Below are positions 47,308 through 59,914 of a stretch of DNA of 64,000 nt, piece by piece. Both the position numbers and the translations under genes were made by a program. The number at the start of each line of letters is the position of its first letter. Within the stretch, counting starts at the first letter, position 1. The stretch lies in assembly GCA_029582165.1 (NCBI GenBank), contig CM055876.1, forward strand, positions 28,713,317 to 28,777,316. The letters run 5' to 3'. The stretch comes from Portulaca oleracea (lineage: Eukaryota; Streptophyta; Magnoliopsida; Caryophyllales; Portulacaceae). The notes beneath the pieces were generated by a model. It did no database searches, was not told the DNA's origin, and saw only the letters and a list, made by a program, of their open reading frames with translations.

Positions 47308-47778
47308 CGCTATCCCCGGCCATCTTGATCATTCTTCATCGTTCGATGAAATTCGAGATGTGTTGGATGGGGTTCTCCGAATCAAGCCCATGAAATTGTG
47401 ATTATTCGATCAAATTGAGGAAGTTGGGCTTGACTTCGAAGACCATCCCCTCTTCTAGAGGGGGTAGAACGATGGGCGACCCTCCCGTAGCTGCTGAGGG
47501 TGATGAAAAGTGGAGGAGCGTACGGGGTTCTGGAGGAGGTTATGTCATCGCGGCTTGATGTCGCCGTTCCCGGCATCGCCTACAAGTGCTAGCGTTGTTC
47601 CTTCGAGCAATAACTTCTATCTCAGGATCAAGCGGTACAAATGGTACTTGATCTCCACTGCGCATGCACTTGAACAAGAAACAAACGTAAGCAATCCTAG
47701 GGACTCTAGACTCAACAAGAGAAGGGGTCACTTAAACTAACTTACGTAGCATCTAAAAGGACTAAAAGGGGCGCTTGC

Positions 47779-47796
47779 TCCCCGACAACGGTGCCA
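47779..47796 (-). promoter_or_regulatory. Primer-binding site, tRNA-Asp type
   Basis: TGGCACCGTTGTCGGGGA on the minus strand lies three bases inside the LTR border, close to the Athila tRNA-Asp site TGGCGCCGTTGCCGGGGA. Confidence 0.85.
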
Positions 47797-47799
47797 TTT

Positions 47800-49565
47800 T
47801 GTTAGGCTATTGCACAGCCGGGTTTAAAATCATTTTCCACAGGGAGCAAGGAGCCTTTTAGGTCAAATCTTTCACTACAAAGTCTAATTTAAGGTGAAAA
47901 GAAACGAAAAAGGGATATGATAACTCTGAAGGAAACTAAAAAACAGGCAAATAAGACGGATTAAAAACAAGAACTTAATCGAGGAGAAGAGAGGCTCGAG
48001 GGTTGATTTTCACCACCTAATGGTCACTCTAACACGAAGTAGTCTCGGTAAGGACACTAAGCCTAGATAGAGGTTGGTTTATTGCATAGATAAAGCCACT
48101 CCGAGGCCTCTCCCGAGGTTATTCCGGATTGGCCCTCAAGGTTTGTCCACTAAATGAATGAGGACTCACCTCAAGGGCTCAAGATGCAATTCACCCTACC
48201 CGAATCCATCCCCTAAATGAATGAGGAGTTGTTCAAGTATTCCATTTAACTACCCTAAAGACCATGTTTAAATGGATTTAGCGGGCTCTCGCCTCTAACT
48301 AAACCCCATAGCCTAGAGAGTCATTAAATGAAAAACCTCATAAACAAAGCCTAATACCCTAACTAAACCAAACCTTAGAAAAGAGATCCCATTAGAGGCT
48401 AAAACCTTCCCCTAAGCCACAAGAAAATTAGTCACTAATCATTCTAACATTCAATAAAACCATCAAATATAACTCATGAACCATAGACATAATACTAGAA
48501 AAGAAAAGGGATAAGGAGGAACAAGGATAAACACAAGATTAGGCACTTAATCAAGCAATAACTAACAATAACTAAGAACATAAAAGCAAGAAAATAAGGG
48601 TTAACAACAACTAAGTTTAACTAAATAAGCATTAAAAAAGATTAAAGAGAGTTACCTAAATGATGAACTAGGATGATAATAATATAAAAAGAAAGATTCC
48701 ATGTTGCTTGAATACAAAGTCTTCAACGATAACTTCTTGCTTGCATTAATCTCCAAAATAAGTACAACAATAATGTTGTCTTTGAAGAAGAAAGAAAGGA
48801 AATCTATCTAGGGAGTAGTGTTAAGGACTAAGAGCTACTAAAGGGAGGAATAAATGTGATAAAAGCTGCTAGGTTTAATTAGGGAGAGAGTATATATACA
48901 CAAGGGAGAAAATAACATGAAACACAGTCGTTTTGACTTCTTTTTTTGGGAGGGCAGGGTCGTCACAGGCGCTACCTAGGGATGCCACGCCCATGACGAG
49001 GCGATTTCCCTTCAAGATTTTTAAATTCTTCGCTAGGGTAGCGGGCGCTACCAAAGGTCGTCACGCCCGCTACCTTTCTGGGTAAGGAAGTGTCCTAATT
49101 CTTCAAAATTGTTCACGGGCGCTACCCTTGAAGGTAACGACCGTGACCCCTCTCAGCAAAATTATGCTCCAACTTCTGACTCCTTGGTCACGGGCGTTAC
49201 CCATGAGGGTAGCGTCTGTGACCCCTTTCGACAAAATTTCTTTCTTGACTGCCTCCTTGGTCACGGGCACTACCCTCAGGGGTAACGACCGTGACCTTTC
49301 TAGGGACTTGGGCTTTGAGCCTTTTGCCTTGGGTTCTCTTCGTCTTGCTTTCGTAGCTCCAGGTCATCCTTTCAGCATCGGGGTGGCTTCCTTGGCGTCC
49401 TGTGGTGGAGTCTAAGCGCGCTCGATCTGCAGTTTTCCTTGACTCTATCGCGAATTAACCTACAAAAACAACGAAAAGCAAACTAAGATACATTTATTAA
49501 AGGAAGAAACGAGTTCGATCCCAAATGAAAAGGAGAGATTTAGGCTCAAAAACCGAGCCTAAACA
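47800..49565 (-). repeat. Athila-type LTR (5' LTR of the minus-strand element)
   Basis: Starts TGTTAGGCTATTGCACAGCC and ends GAGCCTAAACA; a close copy of 36861-38632. It includes the palindromic repeat block at about 48960-49300. Confidence 0.93.
48960..49300. repeat. Palindromic repeats inside the right Athila LTR
   Basis: Units such as GGTCACGGGCGTTACCCATG facing GGTAGCGTCTGTGACC, in four or five variants about 75 bp apart. Counterpart of 38015-38365. Confidence 0.8.
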
Positions 49566-49570
49566 ATTCT

Positions 49571-50980
49571 ATTTTTTACACTGGTTAAAATTGTCGTAAG
49601 GTTTATTTAAAATTTTTCTTTATGGTTTTCTTAAAATGCAAATAAAATTTGGAGAGCCACTAGTCAGACAATTCTCCTTCTTTTTATTTATCCTCTTTCT
49701 TATTCTCTTTCAAATTTCTCAAGGAACCTAAAATTTTTGTGCCCATCCCTAATCCGTTTATTGTTATTGTCCAATAAGTAAGCACATCTACGACAACAAT
49801 TGTACAATCGCCAAACCACAAATTATCTACGTAAGCAACAATTGATAACTTCAAGGACACTCACAGCTACGCAGCATTAATTATCTGCTTGTGGCTGATC
49901 ACTGCAATCCTAAACCTCTATAAATTCCTATACTGAGCCATGTTCCCCGTTGATTCTAAGTATCACAAATCTTGGTTAATTACCTCCATCAAGCCTGTTG
50001 GAGAAAAGGAGTAGAAAAGGATGGGAAACTTAGATAATCAAGAGAGTCGTAGGCGTACCTACTCTCCTTAGACTTATATACCGACCGTATATAGTCGCAG
50101 GATAAAACTCTTGCCTAATAGGAGGAGACTTAAACAAACTCTCCAAGACTCGCCTAAGATGTGCTGCAGTCACAGCCTAGAAAGGGGGTGTATGGGAAGG
50201 AATGAAGTAAATGTAAAGGGGAGGAGGAACACCCCTATTTATAGTGCAAGGATGCACTCTTGGATAGGGTAGAGATAGGATGATGATGTAGGTGCATGGA
50301 TAAGGAAGTTAGGATAGTTAATTATGCCTAACTACCCTTATCCACATAAAAACATGTGCTTAATTAAATTGAGCATGTGAAAAAAATAAGACAAAAATTG
50401 TCTTGTATTCTTAAACTTAGTACACTTAATTTTCCACACTTATTGCTCATCAATCTTACACATACACTTGAAAAACATCAACGAAGCCCTATGAATACCA
50501 TACTACAATTGTTGAATCAGCTAATTTCACTTGGGATTACTTTTTTAGGGACATATAAATAAAAGTAAAAAGTAGTTGTGTAAACAAAGACTGTCTAGCT
50601 TACTAGTTTTTGTGTAGGTCAATGTAGTGTGTGTTTGATTAATGGTCTCTTTTAAGCCTAAAATGTGAAAAGATGTTCAATTTGGTGCTGCCCCACTTGT
50701 TCTCCTCCTTGGCTTTATTAGATTACAAAAGTTATTTAAGCCAGTAATTAATGACTATTGAGTAATGATAGAGTAATAATAAAATCAAATTTGTACAAGT
50801 GTTCAACTATGCAAAGGGAAATCGTAAATTACCCGCACTAGTATATGAGCGCACTAGTAAAAAAGGAGGGATTAGTTGGGAAGACGCGGAGTTGGAGGAA
50901 ATGGGCGAGATGCTTCCTTCGTTGTCGCAGTGGTCAAAATTATTGGGCGCAGTCCAGATATGTACCTGGAGTAGTGAGAC
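49571..50980. other. Spacer with a TATA-like, possibly LTR-derived stretch
   Basis: No gene. 49990-50330 contains CCCCTATTTATAGTGCAAGG (near 50234) in a context like a retrotransposon LTR, but no ends or duplication could be matched. Confidence 0.3.
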
Positions 50981-51546
50981 GGGTTTTTTGCATTTTGGAC
51001 CCGAATTTTAGGAGTATTTACATTCTGAACTCTTGGTTTTCAACTTTAACATTTTGGATCCTAAAGTTTGTAGGCTGAATAAAAAAGGACCTTAAAGTTT
51101 GTGGACTGAAGAAAAAGGCTCTTGTCTCATTTTTTTATTTTCCTCTCATGTTTGAATTTATCTCCCGATTGACGTCAAACTTTAGGACTATGGTTAAAAC
51201 TAATATTGAAGCTATAATACACCTCTCTTATTCGTGTCGAGGCTACTTAGACCCCTGAGTACGTGGTTTTAAGTAACTCCAACATGAATAAAAGAGGTTT
51301 ATTATATAACTTTAATATGGGTTTTAACCTTAGTCTTGAAGTTTGATGTCAATCGTGAGAAATTCAAACATGGAAAGTCAAAGAAAAACGGGAAACGAGC
51401 TTTTTTTTCACCTCACAAAGTTTAGAAAGTTTAGAGTCCTTTTTTTCAGCCTACAAACTTTAGGGTCCAAAAAGTTAAAGTTGAAAACTAAGGGTTTAGA
51501 ATGTAAATACCCCTAAAATTCGGGGTCCAAAATGCAATAAAACCCG
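50981..51546. mobile_element. Mutator-like MITE with long TIRs
   Basis: Left GGGTTTTTTGCATTTTGGAC and right GTCCAAAATGCAATAAAACC ends are inverted repeats extending well over 100 bp inward. Flanks TAGTGAGAC (50972-50980) and TAATGAGAC (51547-51555) match at 8 of 9 bases. No coding. Confidence 0.75.
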
Positions 51547-51700
51547 TAATGAGACGGCGAGAATGAGACTGAGACTGATAAGCATCAGGATTGTGTTCTA
51601 TCTACCTAGCAGTAGCAGGTCCAGGTACACTAACGATTTTTCCCTATGTCAAATTAATATATTGTTATATTCATGATTAAACTCTACTTTTCACGCATTG

Positions 51701-52250
51701 TAGGGTCGTAACTGAACCGAGTCGATTTGCAAGCTGCTCGGATTCGACTCGATCAAAGCACGGCTGAAGTTCGCTTTGATCAAAGTTTGGCTAGGCTCAA
51801 AAGCTCGACACAGATATCTACGAGCCGAGCCCGAGCTTAAGGGGTCTCAACTCGACTAAGCTCAATTAAATATTTTAAGTAGGAAGTAGGTTATATATTA
51901 ATTTAGATGTTTAAAATTTAATATTAAAACATAAATTTATTGTTTTTCTTTAATTTTTTAGGTAAGCTCTATAAATCTCAAACATTAATGTTTAAACTTT
52001 GCTTGATTATAGCTTATTGCAAAAAAATGTTATTTTCTAGTTAAGTTTAATAAATATCTAGAAATTTATTTGATTTTTTACTTGAATTTAGGGAGTTTTA
52101 ACTAAAAACATCGAGCCGCAGCAGCTTGCAAGTTGAGCCCGATCCTAGATATATGAACTGAGCGCTAACTCGAGCTTCGTCTTTGAAAGCTCGTCTAGCT
52201 TCAAACCGAGGCGAACCCGAGGCTAGGGGGTCAGCTTGTTTACACTCCTA
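51701..52250. mobile_element. hAT-like MITE with GAGCTCG-rich ends
   Basis: Left TAGGGTCGTAACTGAACCGA and right CAGCTTGTTTACACTCCTA are weak inverted repeats of the TAGGG type. GC-rich motifs (CGAGCCGAGCCCGAGC) occur near both ends and the centre is AT-rich, as in other hAT MITEs here. No convincing 8-bp duplication. Confidence 0.5.
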
Positions 52251-52724
52251 ATATGTGGACCATGATAACCATCTTAACCATCTTGAATTGTTCATATTTC
52301 ATATTTTTATAACTTTTATTAATATTTTCTTTAATAATTATATATATTTATCAATTATAATAATATAATACTTATTAGCTAGGTTAAAAGAAATATAATA
52401 ATAGCCTAATTTTATCAATCATAATAGAAATCCACATTTTATAAATAAATAATTATTTTTAAATTGTTTATAAGTTGTAGCAACCCTAAAAATAATGAAA
52501 CATATCTTTAGAATGATTTAAATACACTTACATTTCACTTTATTAGTAATTTAGAAGAAATGCAAGATGATTAATTAAGACCCATCTTGTGTCGAGATGT
52601 TTATCATTTTCGTATGTGGATATTGGATTTAGTCAATGGATGTTGTATTCATGCTTAAACCCTGCTTTTTACGTGTAGATTACGTTCAGTTAACGGTGTG
52701 GAGGTTTGTGAGGGTGCAAGATCA

Positions 52725-53832
52725 ATGGAAGACGGGCAGATGATAACGATAAGCATGGAGTCGTTGTACCTAGCAAGCCAAATCGCAGATAAACAAACCT
52801 CTAATGAGAAGTTCGTCCGCGTTCCCCCGAGGCTTTACCAGGCATATCAAGGAGCATACACGCCCCTCTTCGTCTCTGTTACTGTGAAGAGATTGACATA
52901 TCACCCCAAATCCTCGCTAACATCATCCTCGTAGATGCTTGCTTTCTTTTGCAGTTTTTCTCCAACAGGTGCTCTGTCCGAAATGATACGATGTTCTTAG
53001 CTTTTCGTCGGGATCTTATCTTGCTCGAGAATCAAATTCCGATGTTTGTGTTACAGGGGTTGGATCACATTTTAGAGGGTCACTCATCTTCTTTGATGTC
53101 CCGGATATTGGACAGATTCAAGCTGGCCCAACCCTACCTCCCATTGATCAAGTACCCGAATGCACTCACTTACTAGATCTTATTTGCAAATGTTACCTCC
53201 CTTGTGAGCCTACTAATGGTGACCCAATTCACACTAATGTCCCCAGATCAGTTGATTCCAGCAGGGTTGTGATCCTAAGGAATGCCACCAAGTTGAGGGC
53301 AAGAGGAGTCATCTTTCAAAGCGCAAACGGAAAAAGGTTACTGGATCTCAATTTCTCGAATGAAGGAGTGTTTTGGGTTCCACCTCTATACATTACCGAT
53401 TACGAAAATACTGAAACATTGTTAGTAAACCTCCTAGCACACGAGCATCTTTGTCCCAACTCTCAAGGATACTTCACATCGTACGTGTTCTTGATGAAAA
53501 AATTGATACAAAGTACAGATGACCTCCAAATACTGGAGAAAAAGGGCATCATTTTCAATATGTTGGGAAGTACAGAAGATGCGAGTAAAATGTTCTCCAA
53601 TGTCAGCAAACAGTTTGTGCTCAGGAACTTCTGCTATGGAGCCCTATGCAGCGACGTCGAGGCTTATGCTGAGCTAACATGGCAAAGGCATATTCAAGCG
53701 TTAAAGGATAGATACTTTGGCAGTCCATGGACAACTCTCTCAGTGTTTGCAGCCACTATTCTTCTTCTGCTTACAATTGTACAAACCTTATTTACTGTGC
53801 TTTCTTATTATCAATCACTGCACACCAGATAA
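52725..53832 (+). pseudogene. DUF247 family gene, broken
   Basis: Frame 1 from the ATG at 52725 carries the N-terminal motif (VRVPPRLYQAYQGAYTPLFV) and stops at 52932-52934. From about 52880 a second frame carries EEIDISPQILANIILVDACF, FLAFRRDLILLENQIPMFVL and HIL. Around 53075-53095 the frame shifts again (IFFDVPDIGQIQ, ECTHLLDLICKCYLPCEP) and stays open to the stop at 53830-53832. The C-terminus (WQRHIQALKDRYFGSPW plus a TFAATILLLLTIVQ-like membrane segment) is typical of DUF247 plant membrane proteins. About 100 residues are missing after YTPLFVSV compared with the family. It cannot be repaired by simple splicing as I read it. The role of most DUF247 proteins is unknown; some act in self-incompatibility in grasses. 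Confidence 0.75.
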
Positions 53833-54583
53833 ATTAAACTACATTAATTCAAGGCTTATCGTTGTCTGCGGATGTAATCTCATCATCGATTATGTTTGTT
53901 TCTTCGATTTTATTTATATATTATTGTAAACTGATCATCGTATTGCTCGGTAATATGAATGAATCATTCTTTACTTAATTCTTTAGTGGTGGCCTAACAA
54001 AATGTGAGTCGCAGCAGCATCAAGTGGGAACCATTGGTTCCAGCAATGAAAATGAACAATTATAAGGAAATGGACACCATATATAGTTTCCCCCTATTAA
54101 AAACTTTACAATATCAAAAATGCAAAAATTGATCCAATGTTACATATTTTAGAAACAAAAATATACAAGTCTTGAGGCAAGACAGGGTGACATATTTTAG
54201 AAAAGTGTCTTACCTTATCATTAAAATCATATTATTATAATATAAATCGAAATAAAATGATATGATTGAATTTTGTAACTATAATATTGCATAAATTGCG
54301 TAAAATTATACTTTTATCCAACAATTTTTATATGTTCAAAAAAAAAACAATCTAAAATAAGTTTAACGAATGGGGTTGATTCGATTATGATACAATTTGT
54401 CCATGTTGATGTAGCGAACGCATACCAAGCTTCATATAATTGATAATCAACACTTACCATTAAAATTTTGAAGTAAAAAAATTATTAAAAATACTAATTT
54501 AAAGAAAGATAAACACTTAAAAGTGTATTGGAATAAGACTCCCATCATCATCCACAAACCTGACTCGAAGGTTACCACATTAT
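53833..54583. other. Stretch downstream of the DUF247 locus
   Basis: AT-rich, no gene seen. Confidence 0.3.
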
Positions 54584-54894
54584 GGCTCTGTTTGGCAACC
54601 AACTGGTAGCTGGTAGCTGTTAGCTTATAGCTGTTTGGATTAGCTTTTTGACTTTAACTGTTTGGGTTAGTTGATTGTAGGAAAAGTGTTTGGTAAAGTA
54701 GCTTTTTGTGAAAAGCTACATTCACAAAAAGCTTCATCAAGTAGCTTTTTGAACACTAGCTTATTGGGTTCAAAAAGCTAATATAAAAAGCTACTTACCA
54801 AACACCTCAATTAGCTTTTTAACCTTGGTCAAAAAGCTAAAAGTAATCCAAAAAGCTAAAAACTACCCAAAAAGTTGGGTAGCCAAACACCCCC
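54584..54894. mobile_element. MITE with GGTAGCTGTTAGCTT-type interior
   Basis: Left GGCTCTGTTTGGCAACCAAC and right GGTAGCCAAACACCCCC ends are inverted. The interior has many AGCTTTTTG / CAAAAAGCT words in facing pairs. Flanking TAT (54581-54583, 54895-54897) may be a 3-bp duplication. PIF/Harbinger or hAT origin is not settled. Confidence 0.7.
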
Positions 54895-54947
54895 TATTTG
54901 ATTGAGTTATATCATGGAACACCTTATATTTCTATTAATGTTGTAGA

Positions 54948-55172
54948 TGTTATAAAACAATAATAGATGAAAGCGATACAAAGAGAATAATAGAGAAGAA
55001 CAATAGAGACACAGAGAGATTGAGGGAGGAGAATGAGCGATCGTTTTATTCATAACCCACAATGGGTATTTATACTAATTACATAGTGAGATCACATGAG
55101 AAAAATCCTTCTAAACCCTAACCACCTAAGAGATATTAATGAACATTCACCAATAAATATTATTTCATAACA
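54948..55172 (-). repeat. Copia LTR (3' LTR)
   Basis: 225 bp, TG...CA, with a TATA-like TATAAATA on the minus strand near 55069-55076. Confidence 0.93.
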
Positions 55173-55184
55173 CTCCCCCTTGAA
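55173..55184 (-). promoter_or_regulatory. Copia polypurine tract
   Basis: CAAGGGGGAGTG on the minus strand immediately before the LTR. Confidence 0.85.
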
Positions 55185-56469
55185 TGTCCATTACCCAAAA
55201 GAGTATGCCTCATTAAAAACCTTACTAGGAAAAACCCAATTGGGAGAAAAACCCAGTGAAGGAAAAAGAGTACATACTTCTTTATACGCAAACATATGTT
55301 GCCTCATCAAAAAACTTTCTAAGGAAAACCCAGTGGGACAAAACCTCAGATAAGGGAAAAAAAGTACAACGCGTATTACTCCCCCTGATAAGAACATCAA
55401 TTAAGATATTTGAGTTGATATAATTCAACTTCATGATTGGCTTTTAAACTTTACAGTCGAAAGTGGCTTGATACATGAATCAACTTAATTCTCACTGAAA
55501 CGAATTTGCTTAATATTTGTTTCAACGTGCACATAACTAGTATGTGATCAAGTGTTATAAGATTTAGGTAAATATCCAAGATCAGCATAGCTAATCAAAC
55601 CAATTTTGAGCTGATGAGGATAATGAATATCTAAATCGCTAGTACCTTCGAGGTATCGAAATAGGTCAGATCATGTATGATTAGCAAGATACGTCAGTGT
55701 TTCAATATCATTTAAATACGGTACTTCAGGACCCAGATACAGTACTTCACGACTCAAATACTGTACTTCATGACCGCTAAATTTCTCATCATCTTTTTGG
55801 GATCGAAAAGGGGTTGTTTTCATATCAAATGATTGTACCACCGCCGGGGTACTTAAAAGGGAGTGCATTGTTCATGCAACATTATCTTAGTACTTTGCTA
55901 CATAAATTTATTTACGTATGAAAGTTCATTCTCAAAGTATGCAACTTGCGCAATAACATATTTTACCAAAATCTTTCATTCCAAATGCTTTTGTAAAGCA
56001 ATCCACAACTTTTGAGACTCTTCGGGAGTCCAAACCATCAATAACATTTACAAACAATTAGGATCCGGATCATTTAATAATTTCCTTTGATTATGCAATA
56101 TGCGTCCATATTGCTTTAATTGCATAGATATCTATCAATTAAGTAACCAATATTCTCGAGAATCTAATTCTTAAGTGCATCTTTCCACTTGGCCAATCTC
56201 ATCTTTGTCTGTGTTCATTAACAGATTTAAACTCATGATCCTCATGATTACTCACAGTAGTGAGCACTATATTTTATAATCAAATGCTATATCGACGTCG
56301 ACTTCATTTCGGTCCCACCTTATCCAATTCATGACATAATTAATTGAGATCTCATCATATTCGCGAATTTCAGGTGCCTGAGCTTGTGGTGCAACTTCCA
56401 CATTTATCATGATTGAGGACTCTTCTGGAGTCAAAATTTCCTCATTTCGGTTATCATTAATTATTCGCT

Positions 56470-57026
56470 CCTTTTCCTTTTTCGAGGACTATTGTCTTTG
56501 GAACCGACTGGTCTACCACGCTTCATATGTGGTCGAGACTTATTAACAATTCAATTTGTTCTACTGGGACATCAATTCTTACAGGAGCATTAGTAGTTGG
56601 GACATAGGATCTAACAACTCTTTGTGGGTAAGTAGAATATCTAGCAGTAGATTCGCTCAAGTTTGTAAACGAATTATATTTGAACTTCCAGTTCACATTA
56701 CATTGTATGAGGATCATAACAATTCGTTCCAACTTATTTCCTTGTCCAACAACTTGATTTCTCCCCCTAATGTATGGATATACCCAACATATATTCTCGA
56801 TTCCTTCGGGGTCCCATCTTAGTGCGTTTTCATGGAGCATACATCGCACATGCTCAAATTCATAGGTGGGAGATATTTGGTTCATGGCCAAAAACCATTT
56901 GTAGGGAAGGAATAAACATTCATGATAACCTCTTGGCCTTATTTGGATCAATGTTGGTGCATGCAATATGACATGTCCCTGAACAGTTGTAATAAACTCT
57001 GCTCTCAAAAGTAATAGGTTTGCCAT
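56470..57026 (-). pseudogene. Copia integrase C-terminal remnant
   Basis: The minus-strand frame 57026-56523 contains VILHAPTLIQIRPRGYHECL, matching the copia block where integrase reads HAA.L...RP.AYH, followed by YEFEHVRCMLH (family: LRIFGCAVYVP) and ENICWVYPYI (family: GIYVGYESPSI). Just beyond, an overlapping frame has KRGRPVGSKD, the copia linker motif before reverse transcriptase. Reverse transcriptase itself was not found. Heavily substituted. Confidence 0.65.
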
Positions 57027-58879
57027 TTATTATATACTCAACATCTCATATATTAATGATTCTACAGGATCATTTTACATATAAACATTTTACATAGGAT
57101 GCTTAACATCTATGTCCATTGGCATATAAAAACTATCAAAAGTCTTCACCATCACTATCAAGATGAATCTTCTTGATTGATAATTTGAAATGTACTCGTA
57201 AATTAATTAAGCAAACAATCTTGCAAGCACCAAGTTGCAAGTTGATAGTAAACATACAAGTGATTATCTCATTAATGTATCAAGTCATACTATATTCAAA
57301 TGGTTTACATATGGGTCTATAGGACCAATACAAACATCACTTGTACAGAACCCAGGAATCTAAGAAATTCGATCCATATCTTTGCCAATAATGGTGTTAT
57401 AATTATTTTTTTTTTATAACGAGTAGCTAATTAGAACTCATTTGATTAAGCATCTTCTGGCCCTTTAAAATATATTCATATGAGTTTTTCTTGAGATGAT
57501 TGATCCAACATGCTCCTACTATGATAAAGTCTTCATCAATAGTAAACTTCTGGTTTACTGGAGTATATACTTCAATTGGGTTAGTTGTGTAGAATAACCC
57601 AGAAAATAAGGATGATATCCTTGTTCAACACACATGTTGCTCAAAGCAATTTTTATAATATATGAATACTAATTGTCTAAACATGGTATTCATTCCCACA
57701 AATACCTTTGAAATTTAATTAATAAGTTCCTTTGACACTAACTTGGTGGAGAGAAGTGCGCCTACAATATGAAAGTTATTTCCACCAAGTAGCATTATAT
57801 GCGCTCTTCGGGAGCCTTTAATCAAAGTAGAGGGTCATATATATAATGCTAATATCTTCTTCCCTCATCAACGGACAAGAAATGATTTATTATCACTAAA
57901 AATGTGTGTTGTTTTGATGTCTGCAGGACAGATATATATCATCTCATTTATTCATGGTTCCAATCAAATAAGTATCCATGAAATTCAGTTTAAGATAAAT
58001 ATAACATCAATGCACATAAAGCATATAGTGGGAGTGCTATAACCACTTAATTCATAAAAAGAAACTTCACTTCAGAAGCACATACATGACTCTTGAAAGT
58101 TAAGTACTCTATAGTGAATATGCATTAAACATGGATATCGATCTCATTGATTACTTTTAAAACATGTCTATGAGCATAATGAATAATCACATGAATTAAA
58201 TTCTCACAACGATAGATTCCATCCATATGCTCATATAACATCACAATCATATATCCAATACGCACTATAATTTGTATTATGCTTAGGAAACAAAGTTCAT
58301 GCATATTTGGTCAATCAACAACAATGCACTTTGTGATTAGGTATGACGAAACAAGTAGTCTTGTTCATGATACTAAAAAATACTTAATCATTCAATATGA
58401 TCAACCAATTTCAATAAACCATTTATATCATATAGTATTAGACAGACGAGAACACATTACTCGCATTTTGTATGCATAACATTTACAATAAGGTGCATAC
58501 ATATCAAATCATATGAATATTCATGAAATAATAGAAACACATGAGTATTCATAATAATCCATAATTATGTACATATCAACAGGATACTATTTTTGTGAAC
58601 CCAATAATCAATGCTATATTTGATCACCATGCATATAGTTAATTTTCTAGCAAGGATGTCAAATTCATAATGCCTCGACCTAGTTTCCCCCAAATAGACC
58701 TTCACGATCAAATCAAGTTCACAGTTAGCACTTAAGTTACCAAAGTTAGGAAAATTTAATAGTCCTGGACAGAGTTCAATGTTAATCAACAAAGAAGCTA
58801 AAGAATAATTAAAACACAACAATTGCTAAAGTCTTTGAACAATGTCAAGAGGGACATCTAACAAGTAGCAACTTGAAAC

Positions 58880-59362
58880 TAGACATGTTCAAAGGTCGGG
58901 CCGGGTCACGAGTTGGGTCAAGCGGGCCGGAAATTTTTGACCCGTCGGCCCGAGCCCGACCCGGCCCGATCTTTGGGTCAAGTGTCTTCGGCCCGAGCCC
59001 TGACCCTACGGGCCGCGCGCCGGGTCAACGGGCCGACAAATATATAAAATGAATTTTTTAAATTAAAAAAGCTTAAAAATTTGCGCATTTTATTTATTTT
59101 TTTAGTCGGATCGTCGGGTCGGGCCGGGTCGGATCACAAAAAACTAAAATTTAATCAAAGATTTTTTTAAAAAAATTGTATTTAGTCGGATCGGCGGGTC
59201 GGGCCGAGTCACCAACCCCCCGGCCCGAGCCCGACCTGACCATACATCGGGGCCCCGTCTTTTTCAGGCCGGGTCGGGTCACCTTCTAAAATTGTGACCT
59301 TGACCCGCATTTTTCCGGGTCGGGTCGGGCCAGGCGGGTCCCCGGCCCATTGAACAGGTCTA
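58880..59362. mobile_element. hAT-like MITE with perfect 8-bp duplication
   Basis: Ends TAGACATGTTCAA and (inverted) TAGACCTGTTCAA. A perfect 8-bp duplication CTTGAAAC flanks it (58872-58879, 59363-59370). The interior is rich in GGCCCGAGCCCGACCCGGCC-type words. It lies inside the copia element, so it is younger than that insertion. Related termini occur at 61389-63364. Confidence 0.9.
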
Positions 59363-59490
59363 CTTGAAACAACGTGCGCAACATAAACAATAATATCACT
59401 TACTATTAAAAGTTTATAAAATAATATCTTGTGCTTTTGATTAAGCTTGATAAGGTTCAACAAGATATTATGACGTACAACAGGTACATG

Positions 59491-59739
59491 TCATATCCAT
59501 TTCCTCGTTAATAATTCATTTCTCACTTTTGTATCATTCATACTTTTCGATTTCGTGTTCCTACTCCTGGTAGGAATATCATCTTTTAAAAGATTAGTAT
59601 GACTATGACCAAGACTATGTCGACTGTCACGGCTACTGGCATGACCTTTGTTTTGCTCATGATTATTCTTGAGTTTATATCCAGCCACATTCACTTCAGG
59701 GAATGAGACGAAACCATTTGTGGGTTCTGATGATCCCAT
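59491..59739 (-). pseudogene. Possible copia gag tail remnant
   Basis: The minus-strand frame has a basic, Arg/Ser/His-rich stretch (SSRDSRHSLGHSHTNLL). Its position between the 5' end and integrase fits a gag C-terminal region. No zinc knuckle is visible, so the call is weak. Confidence 0.3.
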
Positions 59740-59914
59740 AGGTCATTATTAATAAAATTTGTACATTTCTCATCTAAACATTAAAATCCAAACATGTAAC
59801 AAAAATACTAAATTTAACTGACGATATACATTTTATCAACCTCAAGTATACTATCATCGTCTTTCAATGATGTTATGCCAATTAACAACTCTATACTCTA
59901 ATCGGCAGGAAATT

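Larger units (their letters stand above)
36861..49565 (-). mobile_element. Athila-type Ty3/gypsy LTR retrotransposon, 12.7 kb with nested insertions
   Basis: LTRs lie at 36861-38632 and 47800-49565, flanked by a perfect ATTCT duplication (36856-36860, 49566-49570). On the minus strand the order is LTR, primer-binding site TGGCACCGTTGTCGGGGA (47796-47779; Athila elements use a tRNA-Asp site of this form), partial gag, RNase H, integrase, a long non-coding part, an Athila-specific ORF, a G-rich polypurine tract and the LTR. The middle of gag through protease and reverse transcriptase is missing. Three foreign insertions (40029-40267, about 40884-44331, 45687-46306) sit inside. All its frames are broken. 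Confidence 0.92.

Noticed and set aside
49990..50470. Solo LTR starting TGTTGGAGAAAAG
   Set aside because: A TATA-like box is present but no matching end or duplication could be found.
53717..53929. Second frame of 70 residues over the DUF247 3' end
   Set aside because: Alternative frame of the DUF247 C-terminus and downstream sequence.
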